In this document: positions 45,995 through 56,100 of the stretch, piece after piece
Position numbering within the stretch: position 1 is the first letter of the stretch
Layout of the letters: every line of letters starts with the position of its first letter
Notes under the pieces: model-generated
Databases searched by the model: none
Told to the model about the DNA's origin: nothing
What the model saw: the letters and a program-made list of their open reading frames with translations, nothing else
Source: Planctomycetaceae bacterium
GTDB taxonomy: Bacteria > Planctomycetota > Planctomycetia > Planctomycetales > Planctomycetaceae
Assembly: GCA_021732995.1 (NCBI GenBank)
Contig: JAKFWA010000024.1
Location: forward strand, 1 to 64,000
Length of the DNA stretch: 64,000 bases
Reading direction: 5' to 3'
Translations under genes and position numbers: made by a program

Positions 45995-46954
45995 ATGCCC
46001 ATTCCGAAGCGGAGAGTTCGCGGGTTTACGTTGATCGAATTGCTGGTCGTGATTGCCATCATCGCTGTCCTGGTGGCGTTGCTGTTGCCCGCCGTGCAAC
46101 AGGCTCGCGAGGCTGCCCGTCGATCGCAGTGCAAGAACAATCTGAAGCAGTTGGGGCTCGCGGTGCACGACTATCACGGCACTCACAGCACTTGGCCGAT
46201 GGGTTCGTTCGCCCCGTGGAACACAACGCCTAACTGGCGCGCTCACATTCTCCCGTTTATCGATCAAGGTCCTCTGTACGACACGTTGAACTTCAACGGC
46301 GTGTCGTGGGCCGGAAATCTTGCTGCTGGTGCCAGTGTGAACGTTGATAAGCTGGCTGGCCTGATCATCCCGGTCTACGTGTGTCCTTCGAGCCCGCTGG
46401 ATCCCGTTGCGGACCTGACGAATAACTCCCGCAAGATTCAGACGCCGATGTATGTCGGAATTGCCGGCGCCACGCCTGATCCGTCAGCAGCAGTGGTCGG
46501 GTCGAACAGTAACTACGGCGGATTCTATGCCAACAACGGCGTTCTGATTCACAATCAGATCACACGCGAGCGTGACATCACCGACGGTACGTCCAACACC
46601 ATCATCATCGCAGAGCAGTCTGGTAAGATCGGTACCAACGACATCCGCAGCGGCTACTACGGTGGCTACACCGGCACGACCTTCGGCGGCGCTGTTTCAG
46701 CGGCGAACCCGAATGGTGCGGACTCTTGGAGTTCCGGCGTGACCACGGTGCGGTATGCGATCAACTCCCCGACGACTGCTGGCGGTTCTGACAATCCGTG
46801 GGACGCGAACACCGTGATCAACTCGTACCACACAGGCGGCATTCACATTCTGCTGAGCGATGGTTCGGCTCGATTCCTGTCGGAGCAGACGAACTTCACA
46901 ACGGTGCTGCAGTTGTGCTCGCGTAACGATGCCGTACCACTGAACGACTACTAA
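45995..46954 (+). CDS. DUF1559 prepilin-like protein
   Basis: 319 aa. A type IV prepilin-like N-terminus (basic leader then 'GFTLIELLVVIAIIAVLVALLLPA', cleavage after Gly) is followed by 'AREAARRSQCKNNLKQLGLAVHDY', and the C-terminus carries the H-X9-DG signature ('HTGGIHILLSDG'). This is the large DUF1559 family expanded in planctomycetes; members are thought to be exported pseudopilin-like proteins of unknown role. Start chosen at the ATG with GAGGAG. It is followed by a small lipoprotein gene, a frequent pairing. Confidence 0.95.
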   Translation: MPIPKRRVRGFTLIELLVVIAIIAVLVALLLPAVQQAREAARRSQCKNNLKQLGLAVHDYHGTHSTWPMGSFAPWNTTPNWRAHILPFIDQGPLYDTLNFNGVSWAGNLAAGASVNVDKLAGLIIPVYVCPSSPLDPVADLTNNSRKIQTPMYVGIAGATPDPSAAVVGSNSNYGGFYANNGVLIHNQITRERDITDGTSNTIIIAEQSGKIGTNDIRSGYYGGYTGTTFGGAVSAANPNGADSWSSGVTTVRYAINSPTTAGGSDNPWDANTVINSYHTGGIHILLSDGSARFLSEQTNFTTVLQLCSRNDAVPLNDY

Positions 46955-47061
46955 CCAAGAACTCCTCGAACGCTTCGAAGCGACGCTCTTACGTTTGATC
47001 TCAAGTCGCTCGACCTGCCCGCAACCCACCCTCACGTAATCACACCTCAATTTCTGGACGC

Positions 47062-47490
47062 ATGATGAAACAAGTGCGAAACACACTCTGGGTCGCAGCC
47101 ACCGTGGCTGTGGCAATGACTGGCATCGGATGCGGAGGAAGTTCCGGAGGACGACCGGCTCCATCCGCTTCCGTCGAAGGGACGTTGACGTTCAATGGAT
47201 CCGCTGTGGCGAAAGGAATCGTCAACTTCTATCAGCGGGAAACCGGCTTCGCTGCCAGCTCCCCCGTCGAGTCTGGAAGCTTCAAGCTGCCTGATAAACT
47301 GCCGGAAGGCAACTTTCAGGTTTATGTGACAGCTCCGACGATCACACAGGCGCCCGAGCCCGGTAAGACTCCTCCGCCAATCGAAGATCCCAAGGATATT
47401 CCGCAGAAGTATCGAGTCGCCGAAACCAGCCCGCTGACGGCCGATCTCAAGTCTGGAACGAACTCGTTGAAGTTGGAACTGGCGCCGTAA
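47062..47490 (+). CDS. Small lipoprotein with transthyretin-like fold
   Basis: 142 aa. Signal peptide with a lipobox-like 'GIGCGG' (Cys about residue 24), then a domain of the carboxypeptidase-regulatory/transthyretin pattern: 'VEGTLTFNGSAVAKGIVNFY', 'ESGSFKLPDKLPEGNFQVYV' and a Pro-rich 'PGKTPPPIEDPKDIPQKYR'. Such proteins routinely follow DUF1559 genes in planctomycetes. Probably anchored at a membrane surface. Begins 107 bp after the DUF1559 gene. Confidence 0.88.
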   Translation: MMKQVRNTLWVAATVAVAMTGIGCGGSSGGRPAPSASVEGTLTFNGSAVAKGIVNFYQRETGFAASSPVESGSFKLPDKLPEGNFQVYVTAPTITQAPEPGKTPPPIEDPKDIPQKYRVAETSPLTADLKSGTNSLKLELAP

Positions 47491-47640
47491 TACGGTTCGC
47501 TCGTCGACATCAACATGGATCTGATCGTGCCTCGTCAGTTCCAAGCTCTTTGGAGCCTGGCGACGAGGCACGCTCTCGTATGGGATTCCCGGTACCCCTG
47601 CAAAACGCCCTGTGAGTGCTCCGGAACAAAAGCGTCGCTC

Positions 47641-50613
47641 ATGCACCGCGTACTCTGGATTGGTAATTCATACCGCAGCGGCAGAGTTCTGCGGGGTTGG
47701 ATGATCGCCGCTGCTGTCGTCGTCGTGCTGACGACCGGATTCGCGGTCCTCAAACTGTCAGGCCCAACTGCTGAACAATTGCTGGCTCAAGGCGTAGTTG
47801 CATTCTCTGAGAAGCAGTTCGATCGGGCACTCGCATGCGCACGTGCCGCTGTCGCACAGAAGCCGACACTTATTGAAGCTCATCGACTCGGTGCCGAAGC
47901 TGCGGCCGCACTCAATCAGTTCGATGTCTGCGTCCAATCGCTGCGTCAAATTGTCGAGCACGGCAATCAAACTCAAGCTGCGGAAGCCGCATGGAAAGCA
48001 GCAGACATTCTGCTGATGAAACTGCACCGGCCTTCTGAAGCGGAGCCCCTCTTTAAGATCGCAGTCAGTGGTGATGCGGTGCCTGCAGGGGCACGCCGTG
48101 AGTATGCCTCACTCTTAGGCATGTGCGGGCGAACGTCGGAAGCGAACGCCTTGCGTATTGCGTGTCTGAAGGCGGGCGACATTCACGATGTGGATCTGTT
48201 GTTACTCGGCCTGGGTGATACGGCTAGTGAGAACGTTGAGGTTCTGCGGGCGGTCGCAAAGACAACACCCGACGACCCATTGGTCAAGCTCGGTCTTGCG
48301 CGAGCTGCGTTTCAAGCTCACGATCTGACGAAAACGGAAAGTCTGCTCCGCGAAGTCCTGCGAGACCGAGTGGATCTGGTGGAGGCTCACGCGCTGCACG
48401 GGCTCGTATTGGTTGCGACGAATCAGAAATCCGCTTGGACCACGTGGCAGAGTCAACTCCCGGCCGCGGCTGACGAATCAGCGGCGATCTGGTTCGCGCG
48501 CGGTGAGATGGCGGACCAACTCGGTCAGACCGCAGCGGCCTGCCGATGCTTCTGGGAAGCAACCCGACGCGATGCGGCTCATCAGCGAGCCCACTATCGG
48601 CTCGGCCAGTTGCTGGCTGGAGTTAACCGTGCTGACGCGGCGAAAGACTTTGCACAGCGCGGCGCAGATCTGCAGCAACTCGTACTGGCTGTGAAGGCAT
48701 ACAGCCTCGATTACAACCTCAGCGCCGCCGGTCGCATCATCCCCCTCTGCTTAAGTTGCGGGCTGCAGTGGGAGGCTCAAGGCTGGGCAGCACTCGCGCG
48801 ATCCAAAAACATCAAGATCGCGGCTGTTACTCCAGACGCCTCATCGCCGCGTGTCGCGATGACTCACGACCTGGCGCGGCGCTGGAAGCTGGATGACCTG
48901 CCGCTGCCGGTTTGGCCAAACACTTCGCAGCCGCTGCCCTCCCCTACTGAAGCCATCGCATCGAACGACGAGCAGACGATTCATTTCGAAGATCAAGCTG
49001 AGCTAGCGGGGCTCAACTTCCGCTTCGTCAGCGGCGACGATCCTGAGAAGCCGGGCATGCGCACGTTCGAGTTCACCGGTGGTGGCGTCGGTGTGATCGA
49101 CTTCGATATGGATGGCTGGCCCGATCTGTATCTGACGCAGGGCGGCGAATGGCCGCTGGATACTCCCGACCGCGCGCCGCTGGATCGACTTTTTCGCAAT
49201 GATGGCCAAGGTCACTTTCGCGATGTCACGACAACTGCGGCTCTCGTTGAAGACCGCTACAGCCAGGGGCTCACGGTGGGCGACATCAATCAGGACGGTT
49301 TCCCTGATGTGTATGTTGCGAACCTCGGACTCGACCGTGTGTTCCTGAATCAGGGTGACGGCACCTTTGAGGACATCACCGACTCTGCTGGCCTGCGCGA
49401 TGACGATTGGTCGACGAGTTGTGTGCTGGCGGACTTCAACAGCGACGCCTTGCCCGACTGCTTCGTCGTCAACTACATGCTAGGACCGGATCTGGCGACG
49501 AAGGTTTGCAAGAACGGTGACGGTCGAATTCGTGCCTGCACGCCGCACGAATTCGCAGCGTCGCCCGATCGACTGCTACTCAACACCGGCGATGGCCGTT
49601 TCACCGACATCACTCAATCGGCGGATATCAAGGACACCCACGGCAAGGGACTCGGTGTTGTCGCACTGGATGTGGATGGGTCGGGGCGTTTGAGCATCTT
49701 TGTGGCCAATGACACAACCGGGAATTCGTTGTGGACTCCCGAACCAACATCGGCGGATGGCATGCCCAAGTTTGTTGATCGAGCCTTGCTGGCTGGTGTC
49801 GCCCTGGATCGCGATGGGCGCTCACAAGCTTGCATGGGAGTTGGTGCTGATGACGTTGACGGAGATGGGCAGATCGACATCTTCGTCACCAACTACTACG
49901 ACGAGTCCAACACATTCTTCCGTCAGATGACTGCCGGTCTGTTTGAAGACGCAACGCTCGACACTCGCCTGCGTGAGCCAAGTCTGAAGCAGCTCGGCTT
50001 TGGGACTCAGTTCCTGGATGCGGACCGCGATGGATGGCTCGACCTGATCGTGCTCAATGGTCACGTGGACGATGAGCGCTATCGCGGCATTCCGTACCAG
50101 ATGCGACCACAGTGCTTCCGCAATCTGGAAGCTGGACGGTTTGCCGAAGTCCCGCAGGACAAGTGCGGCGACTGGTTCACAAAGCCTACTTTGGGACGCT
50201 CGCTGGCTCGACTCGACTGGAACCGCGACGGTCGTGATGACTTCGTGGCCACTCATCGTGATGAACCTGTCGGGCTGCTGACGAATCAAACTCAGCCGCA
50301 AGGCCACGGAATCTCCTTGCGGCTGATCGGCACGAGATCAAACCGCGATGCCATCGGCGCAAAGATCCAGTTGCAGATAGGCTCACGAACTTTGACGCGG
50401 CAACTTGTGGCGGGTGACGGTTACCAGGCCAGCAACGACCGACGCATCCTGATGCCCGTCGGGATGCAAGAAAGTATCAAGGCACTCACCGTCACCTGGC
50501 CGTCCGGCGAATCGCAAGAGTTCCATGACATCCCAAGCAACCACGAGTACACGCTCGTCGAAGGCGCCCTGCCTCACGTCGACCGCGAGTATCCGCCAGC
50601 GGCAGCGCCTTAA
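47641..50613 (+). CDS. CRTAC1 family protein: TPR, FG-GAP repeats and ASPIC/UnbV domain
   Basis: About 990 aa from the ATG at 47641; the frame opens at 47515 and an ATG at 47701 is also possible. A membrane helix (about 20-40) precedes 350 residues of TPR-like helices ('LAQGVVAFSEKQFDRALACARAAV' region and onward). From about 450 on, FG-GAP/VCBS repeats have Asp-rich Ca2+ loops such as 'DFDMDGWPDLYLT', 'DINQDGFPDVYVA' and 'DVDGDGQIDIFV'. The C-terminus 'GTRSNRDAIGAKIQLQ' to 'LTVTWPSG' is ASPIC/UnbV. Likely a surface beta-propeller for protein or glycan binding. Its stop overlaps the stop of the converging metalloprotease gene. Confidence 0.9.
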   Translation: MHRVLWIGNSYRSGRVLRGWMIAAAVVVVLTTGFAVLKLSGPTAEQLLAQGVVAFSEKQFDRALACARAAVAQKPTLIEAHRLGAEAAAALNQFDVCVQSLRQIVEHGNQTQAAEAAWKAADILLMKLHRPSEAEPLFKIAVSGDAVPAGARREYASLLGMCGRTSEANALRIACLKAGDIHDVDLLLLGLGDTASENVEVLRAVAKTTPDDPLVKLGLARAAFQAHDLTKTESLLREVLRDRVDLVEAHALHGLVLVATNQKSAWTTWQSQLPAAADESAAIWFARGEMADQLGQTAAACRCFWEATRRDAAHQRAHYRLGQLLAGVNRADAAKDFAQRGADLQQLVLAVKAYSLDYNLSAAGRIIPLCLSCGLQWEAQGWAALARSKNIKIAAVTPDASSPRVAMTHDLARRWKLDDLPLPVWPNTSQPLPSPTEAIASNDEQTIHFEDQAELAGLNFRFVSGDDPEKPGMRTFEFTGGGVGVIDFDMDGWPDLYLTQGGEWPLDTPDRAPLDRLFRNDGQGHFRDVTTTAALVEDRYSQGLTVGDINQDGFPDVYVANLGLDRVFLNQGDGTFEDITDSAGLRDDDWSTSCVLADFNSDALPDCFVVNYMLGPDLATKVCKNGDGRIRACTPHEFAASPDRLLLNTGDGRFTDITQSADIKDTHGKGLGVVALDVDGSGRLSIFVANDTTGNSLWTPEPTSADGMPKFVDRALLAGVALDRDGRSQACMGVGADDVDGDGQIDIFVTNYYDESNTFFRQMTAGLFEDATLDTRLREPSLKQLGFGTQFLDADRDGWLDLIVLNGHVDDERYRGIPYQMRPQCFRNLEAGRFAEVPQDKCGDWFTKPTLGRSLARLDWNRDGRDDFVATHRDEPVGLLTNQTQPQGHGISLRLIGTRSNRDAIGAKIQLQIGSRTLTRQLVAGDGYQASNDRRILMPVGMQESIKALTVTWPSGESQEFHDIPSNHEYTLVEGALPHVDREYPPAAAP

Positions 50614-51533
50614 CTCAGCAGCTTGAGGCAGTCCTGCCAGATCTTTTGCTCAGCCAAGTCGTGCTTCTTCGCAAAGTCCAGCAGCCCTGCGTACCAGTCT
50701 GCAGGATCAATGCGGGATGCCCAGCAGACTTTCGCGACGCATTGCGGACAGAACTCGAGCGGTCCGTCATCGGTCTCGTCCAGGCTGTTGCTGCCATTCA
50801 TACCGCATTGATAGTGCACACAGTGCCGAATTCCGAACATGTGACCGGTCTCGTGCGTCGCCAGCTTTAAGGCTCGCAACTGAAACTTCCTGGCTTCGTC
50901 CTCGCCTTTGGACGGATCACCAAAGCGGTAGAGCGACCAGACGCCAACCCGTTCAGACAGCGAGGCCTGACCGAACACAAAGTTCCAATCCTTGCCGGGC
51001 CAGAGGTCCATCGCGGTGAGTCCCAGCACTGCTACTGCGTCATCCGGGCGGCGCGGCTTGAGCATGCTCTGCAGCACATAGGTCGTTAGAATCTGATCCA
51101 TGCCCCAGTCCGGACGATTGCGACGAGCCGTTGCCGGAATCGCATCCAGCGAGATCGGCTTGAGCGTCTTTACCTGGACGCCAAAGACTTTCGCCAGCAG
51201 CTCCGCGGACGCGTCCACTGCCGGCTGATAGCTCTTGGGAAGTTCTCCCAACGGTTGGATGTAGAGCTTGTCGCGTTCGGCCGTCGGTCGATTCGGCTTG
51301 CTGCCGATGTAGGCATCCAGACTCTGCGGCCGCTCGTCGGGATGATTCCGACTCCAACTCGTCGCCTTGAACGGTTTGAACGTCGCATGCAGCTTGCCCA
51401 TCATCGCCCTGAGCGACGACACCGACAGCGGATCAACTTTCGATTGTGCCGGCTTCTCAGCCCCGATCGCGACTCCGGGCAAGCCGATCGCCATCAGTGT
51501 TACGAGCGCGTGCCGTCGTGTAATTCTCGACAT
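50610..51533 (-). CDS. Tat-exported archaemetzincin-type zinc metalloprotease
   Basis: 307 aa from the ATG at 51533 (AGGA upstream). Tat-like signal 'RRHALVTLMAIGLPG' with twin Arg. The C-terminal third shows the archaemetzincin signature: zinc site 'HETGHMFGIRHC', then 'CGMNGSNSLDETDDGPLEFC' and 'CPQCVAKV', where additional Cys pairs bind a second zinc. This separates it from ordinary metzincins. Archaemetzincins are usually cytosolic, so a Tat signal is notable; folded, metal-loaded export would fit. Substrate unknown. Confidence 0.9.
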   Translation of the reverse strand: MSRITRRHALVTLMAIGLPGVAIGAEKPAQSKVDPLSVSSLRAMMGKLHATFKPFKATSWSRNHPDERPQSLDAYIGSKPNRPTAERDKLYIQPLGELPKSYQPAVDASAELLAKVFGVQVKTLKPISLDAIPATARRNRPDWGMDQILTTYVLQSMLKPRRPDDAVAVLGLTAMDLWPGKDWNFVFGQASLSERVGVWSLYRFGDPSKGEDEARKFQLRALKLATHETGHMFGIRHCVHYQCGMNGSNSLDETDDGPLEFCPQCVAKVCWASRIDPADWYAGLLDFAKKHDLAEQKIWQDCLKLLS

Positions 51534-51580
51534 AGCATGTCCTGGGGGTACCGCGAACTTGATTGATCGTTTCACGGCGA

Positions 51581-53086
51581 TCAGTTGCGGCGTTCGATCA
51601 ACTCGTTGAACTCAATCGATTCAATCTTCACTCTCAAACCTGAAGGTCGCACGATAGCAGCGAGCGGCACGTCGCTGGGAAGAGGAATCGTTGGTTGATA
51701 GAGAACACGCTGATTGTCCAGAAAGGCTTCACCTTGTCCGCTGCAACAAATAACGCGGATGGTGTGCTGCCGGTTCAGAGCTAGGGGAAAAGAGGGCGCG
51801 TCGATGAGCGTCGTGTCCGCTCTCGGGACGTGATGAAGCATGACACGAGACGACTCAAAGCATTGCACTCCGAAGAGTCGAGCTTCCTCGGATGTCGTAA
51901 GTTGTCTTTCGTCGCCTCGGCCATGCGGAAAGAACGCCACGAGAAGAGTACTCTCAGCTTGTCCTGCAGCGATTTCCAGCACGCTAAACTTCACCACGAA
52001 CTCCAGATCGCGAGCCGGTTCAGGTGGCAGAAAGGCCAACGGATGGTGGTGCCCATTCCCCTCTTTCAGTGTCACTCCGTTGCGCTCGCGAAGTTTGGGT
52101 GCATAATCAATGGCATCGCGAGTCAGTGGAATGCAGCGCGGAAACAAGTCGTCACGGTACCGCTTCTCTGCAAGCAAACTCGGAGCATCCCGCATTCGTT
52201 CCGACTCAGGCCGTGCCCGATGCATATCGGCGAGTGCTCGAAAGAGTCGCGGCTCGTCTGTGAGCTGATCAGGAAACCGCTGGCATAATTCAAAGGCGTC
52301 GTCGAGTTTATAGTTAGCGAGCATGACGCGCAGCAGAATCATCGGTGAGACGAGTTTGGCTGCCTTCGGTTCGGCTTCGCGAGCCAGATAGGCAAAGTCG
52401 GCCGCGACTAGGGGGCGTCCCTGTCGCATGGCGATCGCCGCGCCACAGATGTTGGCCAGCTCATCCTGTTGATACCCGGCACGAATCGCCTGAAACCATG
52501 CGGTCTCAGCCAGGTCCGGATCGGCTTCATAGCTGCGACATCCGACAACCACGAACTCATCCCACTTGGAATTGCGCAGCTTCTTGGTTCTTAGATAAGC
52601 AAGTTCCGGCCGCCAGTGTGTCCCGATGAAGACCCCCACAGGGCCGGCGTCAGCACTCATGGTTTGAGTCCGTCCATCTGCGTAACGGAAAACGGTAACT
52701 CGACGCCGCGCGTCTGGATTGGGAAGTCCGCCTCCCCACAACTCATGCTGGTCAACTTTTGTCAAAACATCGCCGGGCTTCAGATTCCAGTTCCTGGCTG
52801 GACCATTATCAGCGATTCGGCTCACACTCGCGCCGTGATCAGGAATGGCAGATTGTTCCAGCTTCGAAAGATCCCCAAGCTCTGCCAAAACGGATTGGGA
52901 GCGAGTTTGGAATTCTGCGGTAGCGAGCTGCTCACGAAACATCGGCGTGTTAGTTGGTTTCTTCCAAACCAATGGATCGATCTCTGCCGCCATTCCCCGA
53001 ATCGAGACGAACAGCAATACGAGCGTTAGCGTGATTCGTTGCACAGTCTTGTGCCCCCGCAGTGTAGAGATCGTGCTCCAGTTCAT
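51581..53086 (-). CDS. Exported protein with PDZ-like domain
   Basis: 501 aa with a signal-like hydrophobic stretch 'ITLTLVLLFVSIRGMAA' at residues 18-34. A PDZ-like segment follows near 85-115 ('GASVSRIADNGPARNWNLKPGDVLTKVDQHEL'), then a helical repeat region (about 180-310) and a C-terminal beta-rich, jelly-roll-like part (about 345-495). No protease residues are seen. It is divergent, 70 bp apart, from a trypsin-LamG gene, and the two may act together outside the cell. Just downstream on the same strand is the archaemetzincin gene (48 bp to its start). Confidence 0.72.
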   Translation of the reverse strand: MNWSTISTLRGHKTVQRITLTLVLLFVSIRGMAAEIDPLVWKKPTNTPMFREQLATAEFQTRSQSVLAELGDLSKLEQSAIPDHGASVSRIADNGPARNWNLKPGDVLTKVDQHELWGGGLPNPDARRRVTVFRYADGRTQTMSADAGPVGVFIGTHWRPELAYLRTKKLRNSKWDEFVVVGCRSYEADPDLAETAWFQAIRAGYQQDELANICGAAIAMRQGRPLVAADFAYLAREAEPKAAKLVSPMILLRVMLANYKLDDAFELCQRFPDQLTDEPRLFRALADMHRARPESERMRDAPSLLAEKRYRDDLFPRCIPLTRDAIDYAPKLRERNGVTLKEGNGHHHPLAFLPPEPARDLEFVVKFSVLEIAAGQAESTLLVAFFPHGRGDERQLTTSEEARLFGVQCFESSRVMLHHVPRADTTLIDAPSFPLALNRQHTIRVICCSGQGEAFLDNQRVLYQPTIPLPSDVPLAAIVRPSGLRVKIESIEFNELIERRN

Positions 53087-53156
53087 TTCAGTTGTTACTC
53101 ATGATTTATAAACTTGCATTCACAACAGCAATGCAGTTCAGCACCGCGAGGTCATC

Positions 53157-56100
53157 ATGCAGGTGGCAAGTCACAGAAGTTTAAGACTTACAGCAGCGGC
53201 GATCCTTAGCCTGTGGTTCTGTGGGAGCGTTCAAGCTCAAGCTCCCAAGCCAGCCCCAAAGAGTGCGCCCACACCTGCCACTGGCGTGGCGGCTTTCGTC
53301 AAGGTTTGCAAGGACGCAACCGCTCTGGTGAATGTCCACGAGCACGGTACCGGTTCAGCCTTCTGTGTCAGCAACGACGGAATCTTCCTGACGAATCGAC
53401 ATGTAGTCGAAAGTCTGGATGTCGGCGAATCGGTTGATCTGGTGCTTCACGCGGGCGAGAAGACGGAACGAGTTCTCAAGGCCAAAGTAGTCCACATTTC
53501 CAACGAAGACATTGTTGACTTGGCGATCTTGAAAACGGCGCCGGTAAAAGACATTCCCACACTGAAGCTGGGTGAGGATTCGCGACTTGAAGAAACGGCT
53601 GCAGTAACAGCTTTTGGATTTCCCTTTGGGCGTAGTCTGGCGGGTGGTAAGCAGCAATTCCCCAACGTCACGGTGACGTCCGGAAAGATCAGCGCATTGC
53701 GACGTCAGAGTGGCGAGTTGGCGGCCATTCAAGTGGACGCCGCAGTCAATCCCGGCTGTTCAGGCGGCCCCTTAGTCGACAAACAAGGTAAGGTCATTGG
53801 AATCATCTTCGGAGTAGTCCCGTTGTCGGGAATTGCGTTTGCTGTGCCAATCTCCAAGGCACGCGAGTACCTCAACACCCCACGGGTTGTGCTGAGTCAT
53901 CCCGAGATTCGGTACTCGAACCGGCATGAACGTCAGCCGCTGGAGATCGAGGTTGTCGAACTCACATCTTCTACAAAGCCGACTACGGTAGAACTGACCC
54001 TGGAGTCTGAGGACGGTAAGCCTCGAAAGTTGCCTGTGGTAAAAAAGGGAACTCAGTTTGAAGTCCAGACGGAGCTGTTCACGAAGCCAGCAACACCTGG
54101 CATGTTGCGACTGACGGTGTGGCAAGGTGCATCCGTGTTTGAGGCTCGAGTTGCCGATCAACCCTTGCGATTTGGAGCCAGTACGCTGCCGATGTCTGCG
54201 TGTGCCCTCATTCAACGGCGCGATGGCACGCACGTTGTGACGACCGTCGAAAGAGAGAAGTTCGCCGCTACACTAATCAATCTGCCCAAAGCCAAGCCCA
54301 TCAACGGTGCTGGCCAACTGGACCTTGCCCTGATGGATCGAGTGCAAGTTTTTGTTGAGGACAGTTCGGAGGCGGAGGTTACTTACGATGTGAAAGCGAG
54401 TCGTGGTGGCGAAGTCATCGCCACGACTGCCGGTTCAATTCGATGCTCGGGAAGTCCGCGTCGAGCCACCGAAGAATACCCCGAGGAGGAAGACCCGGAT
54501 GCCGTTCCGCTCAAGGGCTTAACCATCGAAGCCGCTGTGGATGGGAAGTCATCGTTGATGGTTACTCCTGACGGCTTGTATTGGGAGCATCATGAGCACG
54601 GATTACCAGGGACGCCTGAGGGAACTCGCTCGTTTGTCCTGGTCAACGGACGCAAGTGGCACCTCCACTGGCAAATAAATCCAGACGGCACAGCCACGTC
54701 GGAGACCCTTCCGTTGAAGGTGGGAGGGCTGTCTCATGATGCGCGATTGCTGTCACTGAGAGATAGTTCGCAAGGTCCACACAATCCGAAACGGGGTGGT
54801 ACCAAGTTCGAAGAACATCCCCTTGGTGCTCAGCCAAGCCGCATCACATTCGATGATCACGCTGTCGGAGCGGGGCTGTATAACGTTCGCCTGACGCCCA
54901 AAGTAAAGATCCCGGTTCCCGCATCTGTTACGGACAGGCTGAAGAAGCCGACATCGTCTCACTGGAGTTTTGACTCGGATGCTCCCGATACCATCCGCGA
55001 CATGACCGGTAACGGGCATGTGGGCCGAGGCCCTGTCGCCAAGGTGATCGACGGCCCTGTCGGCAAGGCGATGGCCTTTGATGGCAGCAGCGTGAACTGT
55101 GGCAACATCGGAGACTTCGAGCGTACAGATGCGTTTTCCATGGGAGGGTGGGTTTATACGACGCGGTTTGATTATGCCCACGAAATCTGCGGCCGTATGG
55201 AACCGAAGAAATTTCGCGGGCACGACCTCATGGTTATCAAGGACAGGCTTGTATTTCACCTGATTCATGATTTCGGGGCTGGTAATGGAATCAAGGTTGT
55301 TAGCGCCGATCCCATCAAGCCATTTCAGTGGCATCACTACTTTGCGACCTACAACGGAAATGGAAATTCATCAGGAACGCGGCTCTACATCGATGGCACT
55401 CCGGTGGAGTGTGCCGTCGAGATGGATAACTTGACGGAGACACCCAGCACTGACGTGCCATTTCGTATCGGTATGCGTGAGCCGGGCTCGCTGCTCGAAA
55501 ACCTTCGAGGCCAATTGGATGAAATCCGGCTCTATGCTCGCGAGTTAGATCCACAAGAAGTTCGCGAACTCGCGCGGAGCAAGGAGCCCGGCCAGGTGCG
55601 CGAAGAGTTGAAGTCGCTGCGTGAAAAATTGGCTGGAGTTTGGTCGTTCGACGAACTCAGGCAAGGCAAGCAAATCGTGGTACAGGATGGCAGCGGCTTG
55701 GACCATCATGGAACTGTGGAATTCGTTGAGCAGAACATCGAGTTCGAAACTGGACGATTCGGCAAGGCGGTCCGACTCAACAATCGAGTGATTCAATTCG
55801 GATCAGCAACAGGTGACTTCGAACGCACGGATGCATTTTCTTATGGGGCCTGGATCAATCGCACCGACAGGCCAGTCCAAAGTCTCATCTCAAAGCTAGA
55901 GCAACGCCCTCCTTATCGGGGCTTCGATCTCATGGTTCACAACGGCCAGCCTCGGACGGGACTCACTTCCGTCTGGGATGGCGGCCAAGACGAACCCCAA
56001 CGCTCGCTGGCAATCGTCGGCCAGGAAACAGTCCCACCGAATGAGTGGCACCACCTGATTGTCACCTATGATGGATCAAGCAAGGCTGCTGGTGTCACGA

